Source: Spirochaetia bacterium
GTDB taxonomy: Bacteria; Spirochaetota; Spirochaetia; Treponematales; Rectinemataceae
Assembly: GCA_029975555.1 (NCBI GenBank)
Contig: JARKOY010000173.1
Coordinates: forward strand, 1 to 64,000
Length of the DNA stretch: 64,000 nucleotides
Direction of reading: 5' to 3'
Shown: piece by piece, positions 1-9,108 of the stretch
How the letters are laid out: every line of letters begins with the position of its first letter
Position numbering within the stretch: position 1 is the stretch's first letter
Program-made: the position numbers and the translations under genes
Notes under the pieces: model-generated
The model's database searches: none
What the model saw: the letters and a program-made list of their open reading frames with translations, nothing else
What the model was told of the DNA's origin: nothing

Positions 1-1
1 G

Positions 2-274
2 AACGGTGACGATGGCGACAAGTGCTCGGCCGTCTTCACCGCAGGGAACAAGGCAGGCTCACTCTTCGCCGTGCTCAAGGTCTTCGCCGAGGAGCGAATC
101 AACCTCACGCGGATCGAGTCGGTGCCGGACACCCCAGGCAAGTACGCAATTTTCATCGATTTCGAGGGAGCGCTCTCCTCGGAGAGCGTGCAGCGCGCGC
201 TGGCGAAGGTCGCTCCGCTTGCGGAAGATTTCAAGATTCTGGGCTGCTACCATGAAATGAGGGTAGAAGAATGA
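2..274 (+). CDS. pheA: Prephenate dehydratase, C-terminal ACT domain (partial)
   Basis: The reading frame is open from base 2 and enters from outside the window, so only about 90 residues are visible. They form an ACT regulatory domain: a hydrophobic strand, the GSLF turn (AGNKAGSLFAVL), then INLTRIES, which is the phenylalanine-binding ESRP region in variant form (ESVP). In PheA proteins this domain binds phenylalanine and inhibits conversion of prephenate to phenylpyruvate. The stop overlaps the tyrA start (ATGA), so the two genes are translationally coupled. The GTG start at 71 in the ORF track lies inside the domain and is not a real start. Whether a chorismate mutase domain is fused upstream cannot be seen. 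Confidence 0.85.
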   Translation, partial: NGDDGDKCSAVFTAGNKAGSLFAVLKVFAEERINLTRIESVPDTPGKYAIFIDFEGALSSESVQRALAKVAPLAEDFKILGCYHEMRVEE

Positions 275-1047
275 AAATCGCCATACTCGGCGCCGGACGC
301 ATGGGCGCCTGGCTCACAGAAGAACTCTGCTGGCACCACGAGGTGATGGTGCACGACAGCGACCTGCTCAAGATGAAATACTTCATAAAGGTGCACCGGG
401 CGCTCTCCATTCAGGAGTTCGCCGAATTCGGACCCGAGCTCTTCATCAACTGCGTGCCGCTGGGCTGCACGCTCGAGGCGTTCGAGGCCGTCCTGCCCTA
501 CCTTCCAAAAGACTGCATCATCAGCGACATCGCGAGCGTAAAGACGGGTTTTAAAGAGTACTACGAACAGACGGGCAGGCCCTTCGTCTCGAGCCACCCC
601 ATGTTCGGTCCTACGCTCGCCAACATCAGAGACCTCAAGGAAGAGAGCGCCATCATCATCTCCGAATCGAGCAAGGAAGGGGCGGCATTTTTCAGAAACT
701 TCTATGCAAGTCTGAAAATCCGCATCTTCGAGTACAGCTTCGAGGAACACGACAAGACGGTCGCGTATTCCCTCGCCACCCCGTTCGCCTCGACCATGGT
801 CTTCGCCGCCTGCATGAAAAAGCAGGATGCGCCCGGCACCAACTTCAAGCGACACCTCAGCATCGCCAAGGGGCTTTTGTCGGAAGATGACAGGCTCCTC
901 ACCGAAATCATGTTCAACCCGTACACGATCCGCCAACTCGAGCTCATCAACTCCAAGTTGGCCTACCTCACCCACATCATCCGCCAGCGGGACTACGAAG
1001 AGATGAAAAAATTTCTGGACAGCCTGAGGGCCAATATAGGAGAATAG
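271..1047 (+). CDS. tyrA: Prephenate dehydrogenase
   Basis: This 258-residue protein begins with a Rossmann nucleotide-binding loop (GAGRMG, residues 7-12). It carries the SSHPMFGPT motif near residue 110, the conserved His-Pro-Met-Phe-Gly segment of TyrA proteins. It should oxidatively decarboxylate prephenate to 4-hydroxyphenylpyruvate in tyrosine synthesis. It is short and has no C-terminal ACT domain, so feedback control is not evident in this chain. It follows pheA with a 4-base overlap, giving a Phe/Tyr branch-point pair. Cofactor preference (NAD or NADP) cannot be decided by eye. Confidence 0.88.
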   Translation: MKIAILGAGRMGAWLTEELCWHHEVMVHDSDLLKMKYFIKVHRALSIQEFAEFGPELFINCVPLGCTLEAFEAVLPYLPKDCIISDIASVKTGFKEYYEQTGRPFVSSHPMFGPTLANIRDLKEESAIIISESSKEGAAFFRNFYASLKIRIFEYSFEEHDKTVAYSLATPFASTMVFAACMKKQDAPGTNFKRHLSIAKGLLSEDDRLLTEIMFNPYTIRQLELINSKLAYLTHIIRQRDYEEMKKFLDSLRANIGE

Positions 1048-1076
1048 TCCGTACATGGAACCATGAAGGAGGCACC

Positions 1077-2627
1077 ATGAGCACAGACAAGCTTCAACCT
1101 GATCCATCCCGGCAGAGCGCGATAAAGATCGGCAAAAAGGCATTCCTGCTCTCCGCAGGCATCATTTTGGCCCTCATGCTGGTCTCGGGCATCCTGACGA
1201 TCATCCTCCCATCGGGGGAATACGAGAGAGTCGTTCAAGACGGCAAAACCCTCGTCGTCAACGGGACCTACCACGCGGTCCCCAAGCCCGCGTACCCCCC
1301 GTGGCGCTGGCTCACCGCGCCGATCGAGATCCTATTCTCGAAGGACAACCTGACGCTCATCACGATCATCTTCTTCATCGTCTGTGTGGGAGGCTCGATC
1401 TCGATCCTTGAGGGCGCGGGCGTCATGGAAGAACTCATCCACAAGCTCGTCCGAAGATTCTCGAAGCGCAAGTACCTCCTCATCACACTCGTCATTCTCT
1501 TTTTTATGGCGGTGTCGAGCTTTATCGGCGTCTACGAAGGCATGGTGCCGATGATCATCTTTATGGTTCCCCTCGCGATATCGCTTGGCTGGGATTCGCT
1601 CACCGGCCTCGGCATAAGCCTTCTGCCCCTCGCGTTCGGATTCGCCTCGGCGGTCACCAATCCCTTCACGGTGGCGGTGGCGCAGAGGATCGCGGATCTC
1701 CCGCTCTTCTCTGGCTCGTGGCTCAGAATCATCTTCTTCTTCGTGGTGTTCGGAATTGTCACCGCCTTTGTCGTGCTTCACGCGAAGAAGGTGGAGCGAG
1801 ACCCCTCATCTTCTCCCACCTTTAAGGAAGACGAGGCTATCAGGGCAGGGTTGGGCGAACAACAAAGAGCCACATCCGAAGGCGCGGCAGCGTCCGAGGC
1901 CCCCGCAGCCAGGAGCGGCGCTGCATCAGAACCTGCGGCAGATCCCAAGGACCGCACGTCAAAGGCAAAGACGAGGGGACTCGTCTGGTTTGCATGCTGC
2001 ATTGGCATTGCCATGATCATCGTCCTCGCCACCGCCCGGATGCCCGGCCTCTCCGATCTGGCCTTTCCTGTCATGGCGCTCTTGTTCTTGATTGGAGGCG
2101 TAGGCGGCGGCAGGCTTGCACAGATGAAGGCAGGGAATATCGCGAAGACATTCCTCCGCGGTGCAGCCAACCTCGCGCCGGGCATCGTGCTCATCCTCAT
2201 GGCCTACAGCGTCAAGCACATCATCGTCTCCGGCAAAATCATGGACACGATCCTCTACGGCGCGGCGACCCTGATCGCGGCGGCCCCGCCTATGGCTGCC
2301 GCCTTCCTCGTCTACGCCACGACGCTCGTCATGAACTTCTTCATCGGCTCGGCGAGCGCCAAGGCCTTCCTCATGATGCCCCTCCTCACGCCGCTCGCGG
2401 ACCTCGTGGGCATCACGCGCCAGACGGCCGTGCTCGCCTTCGATTTCGGCGACGGCTTTTCTAATATGATCTTCCCGACCAACGCCCTGCTCTTGATCGC
2501 GCTATCGTTTACGGTGGTGAGCTACCCGCGCTGGATGAAGTGGACTTGGAAGCTGCAGATGGTCATCCTCGCGGTCACCTCGGCCTTCCTCGCGCTGGCA
2601 GTGGCGATCAGGTTCGGGCCGTTTTGA
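1077..2627 (+). CDS. YfcC-family membrane carrier
   Basis: This 516-residue polytopic membrane protein has about 12 hydrophobic segments and the N-terminal pattern of the YfcC/DcuC-related family (an LPSGEYER segment after TM1, then a large first loop). The family transports organic anions, amino acids or peptides, and the substrate is not predictable here. A hydrophilic Ala/Ser/Glu-rich linker of about 60 residues (roughly 240-300) splits the two membrane halves. A strong Shine-Dalgarno (AAGGAGG) precedes the ATG. It lies 29 bp downstream of tyrA on the same strand, so co-transcription is possible, and it converges on aroA. Confidence 0.78.
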   Translation: MSTDKLQPDPSRQSAIKIGKKAFLLSAGIILALMLVSGILTIILPSGEYERVVQDGKTLVVNGTYHAVPKPAYPPWRWLTAPIEILFSKDNLTLITIIFFIVCVGGSISILEGAGVMEELIHKLVRRFSKRKYLLITLVILFFMAVSSFIGVYEGMVPMIIFMVPLAISLGWDSLTGLGISLLPLAFGFASAVTNPFTVAVAQRIADLPLFSGSWLRIIFFFVVFGIVTAFVVLHAKKVERDPSSSPTFKEDEAIRAGLGEQQRATSEGAAASEAPAARSGAASEPAADPKDRTSKAKTRGLVWFACCIGIAMIIVLATARMPGLSDLAFPVMALLFLIGGVGGGRLAQMKAGNIAKTFLRGAANLAPGIVLILMAYSVKHIIVSGKIMDTILYGAATLIAAAPPMAAAFLVYATTLVMNFFIGSASAKAFLMMPLLTPLADLVGITRQTAVLAFDFGDGFSNMIFPTNALLLIALSFTVVSYPRWMKWTWKLQMVILAVTSAFLALAVAIRFGPF

Positions 2628-2727
2628 GTGCAGCCACGCGCTTCACGCTGTGGCTCGAAGACCGCACCACATGTGCAACGCCTGCCGCGCATACATCTAC
2701 AGCGATGCCGAGCCCAACCAGGCGCCA

Positions 2728-4050
2728 TTATTTCATTCGGATTGACTCCAACACGTGGAAAAATCTCGGCCACGACTTGGCCACGCATTCCGCGCCTCGA
2801 ATTGTCACGGGGCCGGCGGACCTCAGCGCCGCAATCGCCGCCGTCATCGCGATGCGGTGATCGCCGTGCGCGTCCACCTCGCCACCGCCAATGGCGCCCC
2901 CATGGACCGAGAGACAATCGCGCTCCCTGTCGACCTCGATGCGGACTCCGAGCGCCTTATAGACATCCTGAAGCGTCGCCGCGCGGTCGCTCTCTTTTGA
3001 GGCGAGGCGGTGCACCCCTCGTATGACTGAAACACCTGGGATGGCCGCGGCCAGCGCCGCAAGCGGCGGAAAGAGGTCCGGGCAGTCGGTGGCGTCGAAT
3101 TCGAAGGGCTTGAGCGTTCCAGGCGCAACGCGGCAGAGCCCGCCGCGCCACTCGATCCGCGCGCCCGCCGCATCAAGGACATCGAGAATCGTCCGGTCGG
3201 GCTGCTCCGATGCCGGATCAAGTCCTTCGATTGCAAGGCCCCGGTCCGTCCCCGCAATGGCCGCGGCGACCGCAAGAAACGCAGCCCCACTCCAGTCCCC
3301 TTCGACATCGAACGAGGCCGCGCGGTAGCGCTGGCCCCCGGCGATGTGGAAGCGCAGATGCCGCGCGCCGCCAAGGCCCTCGCGCCCACCGGCTTCGTCC
3401 TCGACCTCGATTCCAACGCCGAAACGCGCGCATATCTGCCGCGTCAGGTCAAGGTAGCCCACGCTGACCGCATTGCGCACCTCGAGCGCCGAGTCCCCGC
3501 TGCACAGCGGCAGCGCGATTAAAAGCCCCGTGATGGTCTGCGAACTGCCCTGGGCATCGATGCTCGCGCTCCCCGCCTTGAGCGGGCCGCGCACGGTAAG
3601 CGGCGGAACGCCCCCTGGCTCACAGGCGCATGTCGCACCGAATGCTGCAAGCGCCTCGGCCACCATGTGCATCGGCCGCTTCAGGAGCGTACCTTCCGCG
3701 TCAAGCCGAACAGTCCGATTTCCCAGCGCAGCAATCGGCGCGTACATCCGCATGCAGAGGCCCGATTCCCCGCACGAGAGCGCGAGCGTCTCCCCCGCCG
3801 CGCCGGCCTCTCTCCACCGCAGGCTGCCCTCGATGACGAGCGTCCCGGGCTCCGGCTGCTGCACGCGGGCGCCCAGCCCCTCGGCAACCCGCAAGGCAGC
3901 CAGCGCATCATTGCAGAGCGTGACACCCCCAAGCGTCGACACTCCTTCCGAGAGTGCGGCGCAGGCGATGGCCCGTTGGAGGGCGCTCTTCGATGCGGGC
4001 GCGCGCGCAAGCCCTTCCACCTTTCCAGGATAGACCACTCGTGTTTCCAT
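2728..4050 (-). CDS. aroA: 3-phosphoshikimate 1-carboxyvinyltransferase (EPSP synthase)
   Basis: This 440-residue protein has the EPSP synthase landmarks: PASKS near the N-terminus, the GSSQTITGLLIALP segment near residue 165, the C-terminal DHRIAMTAAIAAL motif and a final CVAKSWPRFF. It joins shikimate-3-phosphate and phosphoenolpyruvate to make EPSP, the sixth shikimate step. The normally GNAGTAMRP-like loop reads GESGLCMRM, so two positions known from E. coli work to affect inhibitor binding (T97, P101) are naturally different. GGAG lies 8 nt before the ATG. The gene is monocistronic and convergent with the YfcC-type gene. Confidence 0.93.
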   Translation of the reverse strand: METRVVYPGKVEGLARAPASKSALQRAIACAALSEGVSTLGGVTLCNDALAALRVAEGLGARVQQPEPGTLVIEGSLRWREAGAAGETLALSCGESGLCMRMYAPIAALGNRTVRLDAEGTLLKRPMHMVAEALAAFGATCACEPGGVPPLTVRGPLKAGSASIDAQGSSQTITGLLIALPLCSGDSALEVRNAVSVGYLDLTRQICARFGVGIEVEDEAGGREGLGGARHLRFHIAGGQRYRAASFDVEGDWSGAAFLAVAAAIAGTDRGLAIEGLDPASEQPDRTILDVLDAAGARIEWRGGLCRVAPGTLKPFEFDATDCPDLFPPLAALAAAIPGVSVIRGVHRLASKESDRAATLQDVYKALGVRIEVDRERDCLSVHGGAIGGGEVDAHGDHRIAMTAAIAALRSAGPVTIRGAECVAKSWPRFFHVLESIRMK

Positions 4051-4072
4051 GCGACGTCTCCAGATTTTTCTG

Positions 4073-4081
4073 GTTATACCA
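4073..4081 (-). promoter_or_regulatory. Extended -10 promoter element for aroA
   Basis: On the minus strand TGG-TATAAC lies just upstream of the aroA leader. It matches the extended -10 consensus (TGN-TATAAT) at all but one base, and no good -35 is visible. The same TGGTATA word recurs upstream of two other genes in the window. Confidence 0.4.
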
Positions 4082-4127
4082 TACTCGGTAGCCGGCCGTC
4101 ACGCACGGCGCCAATGCCTCACGGAGT

Positions 4128-4156
4128 AAAAAAAGGCGGCCCGATGTAGGGCCGCC
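4128..4156 (-). terminator. Rho-independent terminator of gdhA
   Basis: Reading the minus strand, an 8-bp perfect GC stem (GGCGGCCC / GGGCCGCC) with a 6-nt loop is followed at once by seven T residues. It lies 29 bp after the gdhA stop. Confidence 0.9.
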
Positions 4157-4184
4157 CGATGTTCGTGCGCAAAAAAAGGAAACC

Positions 4185-5531
4185 TCACACGAGGCCTTGC
4201 GCGATCATCGCATCCGCCACCTTCTTGAAGCCTGCGATGTTGGCGCCGACGACATAGTTGCCCTCAAAGCCGTACTTCGCCGCCGTCTCGACGCAGGCCT
4301 TGTGGATATTGATCATGATTTCGTGGAGCCTGTGATCGACTTCCTCGGCGCTCCACGCGAGGCGCATCGAGTTCTGGCTCATCTCGAGGCCGCTCGTCGC
4401 GACGCCGCCCGCATTCGCGGCCTTCCCTGGCGCAAAGGGAATCTTCTTCTCGATGAAGAGCTTCCACGCCTCAGGGGTGCAGCCCATGTTCGACACCTCG
4501 ACCACAATCTTGACGCCGTTTTCGATGAGCATCTTTGCATCCTCGCCATTGAGCTCGTTCTGAATGGCGCAGGGCATGGCGATGTCGATCTTCTGCTCCC
4601 ACGGTTTTTTGCCCTTGTAGAACACGGCCTTCGGGAACTTCTTGACGTAGTTCTCCACCTTGTTGCGGTCGATGATGAGCATCTCCTCGAGGTAATCCCA
4701 CTTCTCCTGGGTGCCCACGCCTTCAGGATCGTAGACATAGCCGTCGGGCCCGGAGATGGTCACGACCTTTGCGCCGAGCTGGCTCGCCTTGATGCAGGCG
4801 CCCCACGCCACGTTGCCGAACCCCGACACCGCGACGGTCTTCCCCTTGAGGGAATCATTCTTGAGCTTGAGCATTTCCTCCGCAAAATAGACCGCCCCGA
4901 ACCCCGTGGCCTCGGGCCGGACCAGCGAGCCTCCAAAGCTCAGGCCCTTGCCGGTAAAGACACCGGTGAATTCATTGGCCAGGCGCTTGTACTGGCCGAA
5001 CATGTAGCCGACTTCGCGTCCGCCCACGCCGATATCGCCCGCGGGGACATCGGTGTCTGGGCCGATGTGGCGGTAGAGCTCGGTGATAAAGCTCTGGCAG
5101 AAGCGCATGATCTCATTGTCGCTCTTGCCGTTCGGGTCGAAATCCGATCCACCCTTGCCTCCACCCATGGGAAGGCCGGTAAGGGAATTCTTGAATATCT
5201 GCTCGAATGCCAGGAACTTGAGCGTAGACAGGGTGACCTTCGGGTGGAAGCGGATACCCCCCTTGTACGGTCCGATGGCCGAATTAAACTGTACGCGGTA
5301 GCCACGGTTGATATGGTATTCTCCCTTGTCGTCGACCCAGGGCACGCGGAACATGATGACGCGTTCAGGCTCCACGATGCGCTCGAGGATCTTCTGCTGA
5401 CGGTATTTCGGCTCTGCCTCGATGAGCGGCGTTATGGATTCCAAGACCTCTTCAGAAGCTTGAAGGAACTCGCTTTCCCATGGGTAACGAGCGCGGAGTC
5501 CATCCAGCACTTCTTTTATGTAGGAATTCAT
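4185..5531 (-). CDS. gdhA: Glutamate dehydrogenase (hexameric, GdhA type)
   Basis: This 448-residue protein is the standard length for hexameric small-subunit glutamate dehydrogenase. It shows the substrate-binding GPYKGGIRFHP segment, the catalytic-lysine motif PMGGGKGGSDFDP near residue 125, PAGDIGVGGRE, and a Rossmann loop (GFGNVAWG) in the second domain. It interconverts 2-oxoglutarate plus ammonia with glutamate and is the main ammonium-assimilation enzyme visible here. AAAAGGAGG precedes the ATG. It is monocistronic, bounded by its own promoter and a strong terminator. The overall resemblance is to NADP-type anabolic enzymes, but cofactor choice is inference. Confidence 0.95.
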   Translation of the reverse strand: MNSYIKEVLDGLRARYPWESEFLQASEEVLESITPLIEAEPKYRQQKILERIVEPERVIMFRVPWVDDKGEYHINRGYRVQFNSAIGPYKGGIRFHPKVTLSTLKFLAFEQIFKNSLTGLPMGGGKGGSDFDPNGKSDNEIMRFCQSFITELYRHIGPDTDVPAGDIGVGGREVGYMFGQYKRLANEFTGVFTGKGLSFGGSLVRPEATGFGAVYFAEEMLKLKNDSLKGKTVAVSGFGNVAWGACIKASQLGAKVVTISGPDGYVYDPEGVGTQEKWDYLEEMLIIDRNKVENYVKKFPKAVFYKGKKPWEQKIDIAMPCAIQNELNGEDAKMLIENGVKIVVEVSNMGCTPEAWKLFIEKKIPFAPGKAANAGGVATSGLEMSQNSMRLAWSAEEVDHRLHEIMINIHKACVETAAKYGFEGNYVVGANIAGFKKVADAMIAQGLV

Positions 5532-5591
5532 GTCTCCCTCCTTTTAGGGATTGTTCGGGGTTGTGTTGCTGGCCCTATGCCAACGGAATTG

Positions 5592-5620
5592 ATTCTATAC
5601 CCACTTATCGAATTGTGCAA
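5592..5620 (-). promoter_or_regulatory. Sigma-70-type promoter of gdhA
   Basis: The minus strand reads TTGCAC - 17 bp - TAGAAT, ending about 60 bp before the gdhA ATG. The -10 matches 5 of 6 consensus bases and the -35 matches 4 of 6. Confidence 0.55.
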
Positions 5621-5651
5621 GCAAAACTAATATTTGAAACGAGGTTTTGAT

Positions 5652-6452
5652 TTATGAAATAACCGAGCCCCTCGCATCGGCATTCTCTTCGGAAGCGGCG
5701 ATGCGATCGACGCGAATCGAGATGATCCTGTGCCCTTCCATCGACTCGACGGTGAAGCGCAAGTCCCCTTCGGCCACCTGCTCTCCCACCGAAGGGATGC
5801 GTTCAAAGAGGTCGAACACATAGCCAGCCAAGCTGTCGTATTCGCCCGATGGCAGCTGGGAACCGATGGCCTCGTTAATGTCTTCGAGGCGAACGCGCGC
5901 GTCGCAGCGCCAGGTGTTTTCGCTGAGCCTTACGATCTGCTCGGTCTCTTCGTCGAATTCATCTTGAATCTCGCCGACGATCTCTTCGATGATGTCCTCA
6001 AGGCTTATGATGCCCGCGGTGCCCCCATATTCATCCACCGCGATGGCGATGTGGACGTGGCGGCGCCTGAACTCTTTGAGAAGAGAATCGATCCGCTTTG
6101 TCTCAGGCACAAAATATGGAGGGCGCATGAGCTTCTTCAAGACGAGAGGCTCTTTTCTCACGAGCGCAGCGAGGACATCCTTCGCATAGAGTATTCCGAC
6201 AATGTTGTCGATGGTGTCCGAATATACGGGAATGCGCGAGTGCCCCGATTCCACCAGGATCTCAAGCATTTTGTCGACCGGCGTCGTATCTTCGACGCAG
6301 ACCGTATCGGTGCGGGGTACCATGACATCCCGGACAATCTTTTCCGGAAGGTGCTCTACCCCTTCGATCATCTCGCGCTGTGCTTCGACGGACTCGTCCT
6401 GGGACGGAACGGTCTTTCCGTGAAAACCGAAAAGGTGCGAAAGAAGACTCAT
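5652..6452 (-). CDS. tlyC: CBS-domain hemolysin/CorC-family protein
   Basis: This 266-residue soluble protein has the CorC layout: a short N-terminal segment, the VRDVMVPRTD motif, two CBS modules (roughly residues 40-155) with VDEYGGTAGIISLEDI, and a C-terminal transporter-associated domain. The DUF21 membrane domain of full CNNM/CorB proteins is absent. In spirochaetes this protein is often named hemolysin C (TlyC), but the fold suggests adenosine-nucleotide or Mg/Co-transport regulation, so the hemolysin label should be treated with caution. Its start overlaps the ybeY stop, making it the last gene of the phoH-pgpH-ybeY-tlyC operon. Confidence 0.85.
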   Translation of the reverse strand: MSLLSHLFGFHGKTVPSQDESVEAQREMIEGVEHLPEKIVRDVMVPRTDTVCVEDTTPVDKMLEILVESGHSRIPVYSDTIDNIVGILYAKDVLAALVRKEPLVLKKLMRPPYFVPETKRIDSLLKEFRRRHVHIAIAVDEYGGTAGIISLEDIIEEIVGEIQDEFDEETEQIVRLSENTWRCDARVRLEDINEAIGSQLPSGEYDSLAGYVFDLFERIPSVGEQVAEGDLRFTVESMEGHRIISIRVDRIAASEENADARGSVIS

Positions 6453-6910
6453 AGAATGATGTCTCCTCCTATGTGGCGCAGCAGCTCCTCCTGCAGCTCC
6501 AGCATGGGCTGGTCAGGAGAAGTATCTTCGTGGTCCATACCGGCCAAGTGCAGAATGCCATGAATGATGAGGCGGCGCAATTCTTCGTCTTCCGAAACCT
6601 CGAATTCGGCGGCATTGCGGCGAAGGGCAGGGATGCTTATGACGACATCGCCCGCAATGTAGATATTTTCTCCTCCATCTACCGGCACGAACGCTCCCAA
6701 CGAAAACGAAAGGACATCCGTCGGCGAATCGATGTGCCTATAGTCGCGATTGAGCGCCTGGATAGTCTCATCGTCGCAGAGTGTCAGAGACACCTGCCAG
6801 TTGCGCTTTTCGAGGCGGTCCAAGACAGAGAGCGCAAAATCGGCCGCCTTCTGAGACCAGGGGGGCTCTTCTATCCCCATAATCGAATAAAACACTTCGT
6901 TTCCGTTCAT
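6449..6910 (-). CDS. ybeY: Endoribonuclease YbeY (rRNA maturation factor)
   Basis: This 153-residue protein carries the zinc-binding signature HGILHLAGMDHE (H-x3-H-x5-H) near residue 120 and the upstream PTDVLSFS motif, both diagnostic of YbeY. It is a single-strand-specific metallo-endoribonuclease acting in 16S rRNA 3'-end maturation and ribosome quality control. The start overlaps the pgpH stop and the stop overlaps the tlyC start, so all three are translationally coupled. PhoH, encoded at the head of the operon, is a frequent YbeY neighbour in many bacteria. Confidence 0.93.
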   Translation of the reverse strand: MNGNEVFYSIMGIEEPPWSQKAADFALSVLDRLEKRNWQVSLTLCDDETIQALNRDYRHIDSPTDVLSFSLGAFVPVDGGENIYIAGDVVISIPALRRNAAEFEVSEDEELRRLIIHGILHLAGMDHEDTSPDQPMLELQEELLRHIGGDIIL

Positions 6911-9108
6911 TGCTTGTCTTGCCCCGGATATTCGATGCGCGTGTGCAGCTGCGACTGCAGTATGCGCAAGAACGCCTGTTCCGCGACGCCTATGTCGCGC
7001 AGCGTGAGTGCGCTCTCGTCGAGCTGGCCGCTCGTGATCTTGTGCAGGATGAGTTGGTGCACCAGCTGTTCCAGCTTCGTGGCGTTTGGGTTTTTAAGCG
7101 AGCGCGAAGCGGCCTCTATGGTGTCGGCGAGCATGACGAGCGCCGCCTCTTTGCTCTTCGGCCGCTCCCCCTGATACCGGTAAGATTGTAAGTCGGACTC
7201 GCTCGTCGAATCCTTGGCCTTACTGACGATGGCTTCCATGACGGAGTTGCCGTGGTGCTGGCCGACGATATCGATGACTTCCTTGGGAAGGCCGATCGCT
7301 CTGGCTCGTTCGATGCCGTCCTTGACGTGGCGGCGGATGATGCTCGCCGACAGCGTCGGGTTGATCTCATCGTGCCGGTTGATGCCTTTCTGATTTTCGG
7401 TAAAGTATTCGGGGTGGTCGATCTTCCCGATATCGTGATAGTAGGCTCCGATTCGGGCCAGAAGGGGGTTCGCGCCGACATCCTTGGCCGCCGCCTCGGC
7501 GAGGTGCGCGACGTTCATCGAGTGCGCGTAGGTGCCGGGCGCATTCGAAAGCATTTCTTTCAAGACAGGTGCGTTGATGTCCGTCAGCTCCATGAGTCTG
7601 AACTGGGTGGACTTGTCGAGGATGCGCTCGAAGAGCGGCAGAAGGAGCAGAATAAAAGAACCCCCCACAAAACCGTTCAACGCGCCCAACCCCATGGACT
7701 GAAAGACTTCTGCCGGTGTGGGTTTTTGGCTGAACAGCAGCACAACTGCTAAACAGGCCTGAATGGCGGCTTGAAACACAGCAGCCCTGGCCAGCATGCT
7801 CCTGGTGCGGGCAGTGCGCATCGTGAGCGTCGCAGAAATCCCCGCCAACAGAATGCCAATCATGAACTGCACGTTGAGGTTCGTGGCAGCTCCGGTCAGG
7901 AAAAATGAGATGAGACTGAAGAAAATGCCGGTCCTCGGCCCATATAGCAGAGAAACGAGGCCGGTGAACAGCGACGCCGGGACCAAGAGGGCCCCGCGCG
8001 AAAGATCCTTTGTCTCGAGGACATTTTGAACAATCAAAATCCAGTAGAACAGTATGAGCATGGAAAGAAGCAGGAATATGAGCGAGGGACGGTCGCTGGG
8101 GAAGTCGGACAGGTCCCGTATGCGCGAGAGGAGGAGCCCCAAAAGCGAGGCGACGAGCAGAAGCCCAAGGTCGGTGAGCAGTATCCCCATGTCGGAGACG
8201 AAGATCGCCGATCTGATCGTCTTTATCTGCTGATAGAGCTCGGGCGTCACGAGCTCTCCCTTCCGCACGAGTACCTCGTTGCGGCTCACGAAGCGGGTGA
8301 CCGGTTCAACCCTCGCGCGCGCGGATGCAAGGCGCTTCTCTGAGCGGCTTTGATCGAAAAAGGTGTTCTCCCTCAGCAGGGCCTTTGCGAGAAGACGGAC
8401 ATACTGCTTCTGAGATTCGGGTATGCGCCGGGCGCTCATCTCATCCTCAAGGCGGCTGCCGAGATTGGCCATGGTGATCATCCCGCTCTCGGCGAGCTGT
8501 TCGCTCTCTTCGCGGTCGTTTATCGTCCTGACGAGCTCATAGTAGTTGGGATTGAAACGGTCGAACACTCCTTCTGGCACCGAGACAATGCCCTTCCCTA
8601 AGAGGCTTTCGACGATGTCGCTCACATAGACAAAGGTCTGCGAGTTCAACCTCGCACGGACGATGGCGGTATACTGCTCCGGCTGCAAAAAATCCGGGAA
8701 GCGGCTCCTCAACAGCAGTGCGAGCGCATCAGGCCCGCCAGACTCTCCGTTGACGAGCTGCAGATAATAGGAACTGAAGGACTCTGCCTTTTCCCGAATG
8801 AGAGAAGTAATCTTGTCGTCCACGACAAAGACTGCCAGGACAAGCCGTTCCTCCGCGAGAATCTTGCGCTGGGTCGCCTCCTTATCCACGTACACCGTAT
8901 CCTTGCCCGCGTAGATGTCAGCCTCGGCGATCTTGCCGGCCTCGATGGACTTGAGGGAGCTGCCCCTCATTATTGAGGACGGCCCCAGCAAAAAAAGTCC
9001 AACCGCTGCCGCCACAATGGCACCCAGGAAAAGCCACATCGACGGCTGTATTGTGCGAAGCCCTCCAGCCAGTCTTTGGAGGGATGCCCCTTCGTTATTC
9101 TTTTTCAT
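6907..9108 (-). CDS. pgpH: 7TM-HD phosphodiesterase (PgpH type)
   Basis: This 733-residue protein has one N-terminal membrane anchor (about 20-40), a large extracytoplasmic domain (about 50-290), seven membrane segments (about 300-490) and a cytoplasmic HD domain. The HD motif is in AHSMNVAHLAE and YYHDIGK near residues 530-565. In Firmicutes PgpH this layout hydrolyses cyclic di-AMP to pApA, and that activity is inferred here. It overlaps phoH by 14 bases and ybeY by 4, so it is the second gene of a tight operon. Confidence 0.85.
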   Translation of the reverse strand: MKKNNEGASLQRLAGGLRTIQPSMWLFLGAIVAAAVGLFLLGPSSIMRGSSLKSIEAGKIAEADIYAGKDTVYVDKEATQRKILAEERLVLAVFVVDDKITSLIREKAESFSSYYLQLVNGESGGPDALALLLRSRFPDFLQPEQYTAIVRARLNSQTFVYVSDIVESLLGKGIVSVPEGVFDRFNPNYYELVRTINDREESEQLAESGMITMANLGSRLEDEMSARRIPESQKQYVRLLAKALLRENTFFDQSRSEKRLASARARVEPVTRFVSRNEVLVRKGELVTPELYQQIKTIRSAIFVSDMGILLTDLGLLLVASLLGLLLSRIRDLSDFPSDRPSLIFLLLSMLILFYWILIVQNVLETKDLSRGALLVPASLFTGLVSLLYGPRTGIFFSLISFFLTGAATNLNVQFMIGILLAGISATLTMRTARTRSMLARAAVFQAAIQACLAVVLLFSQKPTPAEVFQSMGLGALNGFVGGSFILLLLPLFERILDKSTQFRLMELTDINAPVLKEMLSNAPGTYAHSMNVAHLAEAAAKDVGANPLLARIGAYYHDIGKIDHPEYFTENQKGINRHDEINPTLSASIIRRHVKDGIERARAIGLPKEVIDIVGQHHGNSVMEAIVSKAKDSTSESDLQSYRYQGERPKSKEAALVMLADTIEAASRSLKNPNATKLEQLVHQLILHKITSGQLDESALTLRDIGVAEQAFLRILQSQLHTRIEYPGQDKQ

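Noticed and set aside
2628-2660. AGCCACGCG...TGTGGCT hairpin after the YfcC-type gene
   Set aside because: The stem has a bulge and no T-run follows, so it is not a supported terminator.
4197-5630. 477-residue plus-strand ORF antisense to gdhA
   Set aside because: Shadow of gdhA, which has complete motifs, a promoter and a terminator on the minus strand.
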